A DNA stretch of 6,326 nt from Leclercia sp. UBA7405 (GTDB lineage Bacteria > Pseudomonadota > Gammaproteobacteria > Enterobacterales > Enterobacteriaceae), in assembly GCA_002469605.1 (NCBI GenBank), contig DKMV01000347.1, positions 7,662-13,987 on the forward strand, read 5' to 3'. Below the pieces are notes generated by a model. That model made no database searches and was not told the DNA's origin. It saw only the letters and a program-made list of their open reading frames with translations. Both the position numbers and the translations under genes were made by a program. Shown in pieces: positions 6,264 through 6,326 of this stretch. The stretch's first letter is position 1; each line of letters begins with the position of its first letter.

Positions 6264-6326
6264 TTAACGCAGGATCTTCTTCTCGGCCAGATCCAGCGCG
6301 AAGTAGCTGAAGATCAGATCCGCGCC
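6264..6326 (-). CDS. hemB: Delta-aminolevulinic acid dehydratase HemB (last 20 codons, rest outside window)
   Basis: HemB (porphobilinogen synthase) condenses two 5-aminolevulinate molecules into porphobilinogen, the second dedicated step of tetrapyrrole synthesis, in the cytoplasm. Only the C-terminus is inside the window: reading leftward from the edge it gives GADLIFSYFALDLAEKKILR followed by TAA (6266-6264). This is, from memory, the C-terminal end of enterobacterial HemB, and hemB faces tauD in E. coli as well. The active-site lysines and metal-binding residues lie outside. It is transcribed in the same direction as the acyltransferase, separated from it by 126 bases that contain a hairpin and a promoter candidate. 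Confidence 0.9.
   Translation of the reverse strand, partial: GADLIFSYFALDLAEKKILR

Overview
The window is high-GC, densely coded DNA from a gamma-proteobacterium of the Enterobacteriaceae. Remembered similarity to Escherichia coli AfuC, TauABCD and HemB is very high, and the order tauABCD followed by a convergent hemB is the E. coli arrangement. The extra acyltransferase gene between tauD and hemB and the GC-rich third codon positions suggest an Enterobacter/Klebsiella/Leclercia-type genome rather than E. coli itself. The genus cannot be fixed from this sequence alone.

Layout. Bases 1-629 hold the 3' part of an ABC-transporter ATPase gene (afuC/fbpC-like), cut by the window edge. Bases 630-836 are intergenic: a probable intrinsic terminator, a 9-bp inverted repeat, a LysR-type-looking dyad and a weak promoter candidate. 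Bases 837-4250 are a complete, intact tauABCD operon for taurine import and desulfonation; the tauB/tauC and tauC/tauD junctions are ATGA overlaps. Bases 4251-4440 are a mosaic of three related hairpin repeats between convergent genes. Bases 4413-6137 (minus strand) encode a two-domain acyltransferase with an N-terminal PlsC-like and a C-terminal OlsB-like domain, resembling the ornithine-lipid synthase OlsF. Its last nine codons and stop lie inside the repeat. Bases 6138-6263 hold its ribosome-binding site, a candidate promoter with a perfect -10 box, and a strong GC hairpin just downstream of hemB. Bases 6264-6326 are the last 20 codons of hemB (minus strand).

Function. TauA captures taurine in the periplasm, TauC and TauB carry it across the inner membrane with ATP, and TauD oxidises it to release sulfite for sulfur assimilation during sulfate starvation. 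The flanking genes serve other purposes: afuC belongs to an iron or sugar-phosphate importer, the acyltransferase probably makes an aminolipid, and hemB makes porphobilinogen. No gene-free stretch exceeds about 210 bases.

I see no wholly new system. The points most worth a second look are the repeat array that supplies the C-terminus and stop codon of the acyltransferase, the OlsF-like enzyme itself, and a possible further repeat copy on the other side of the tau operon.
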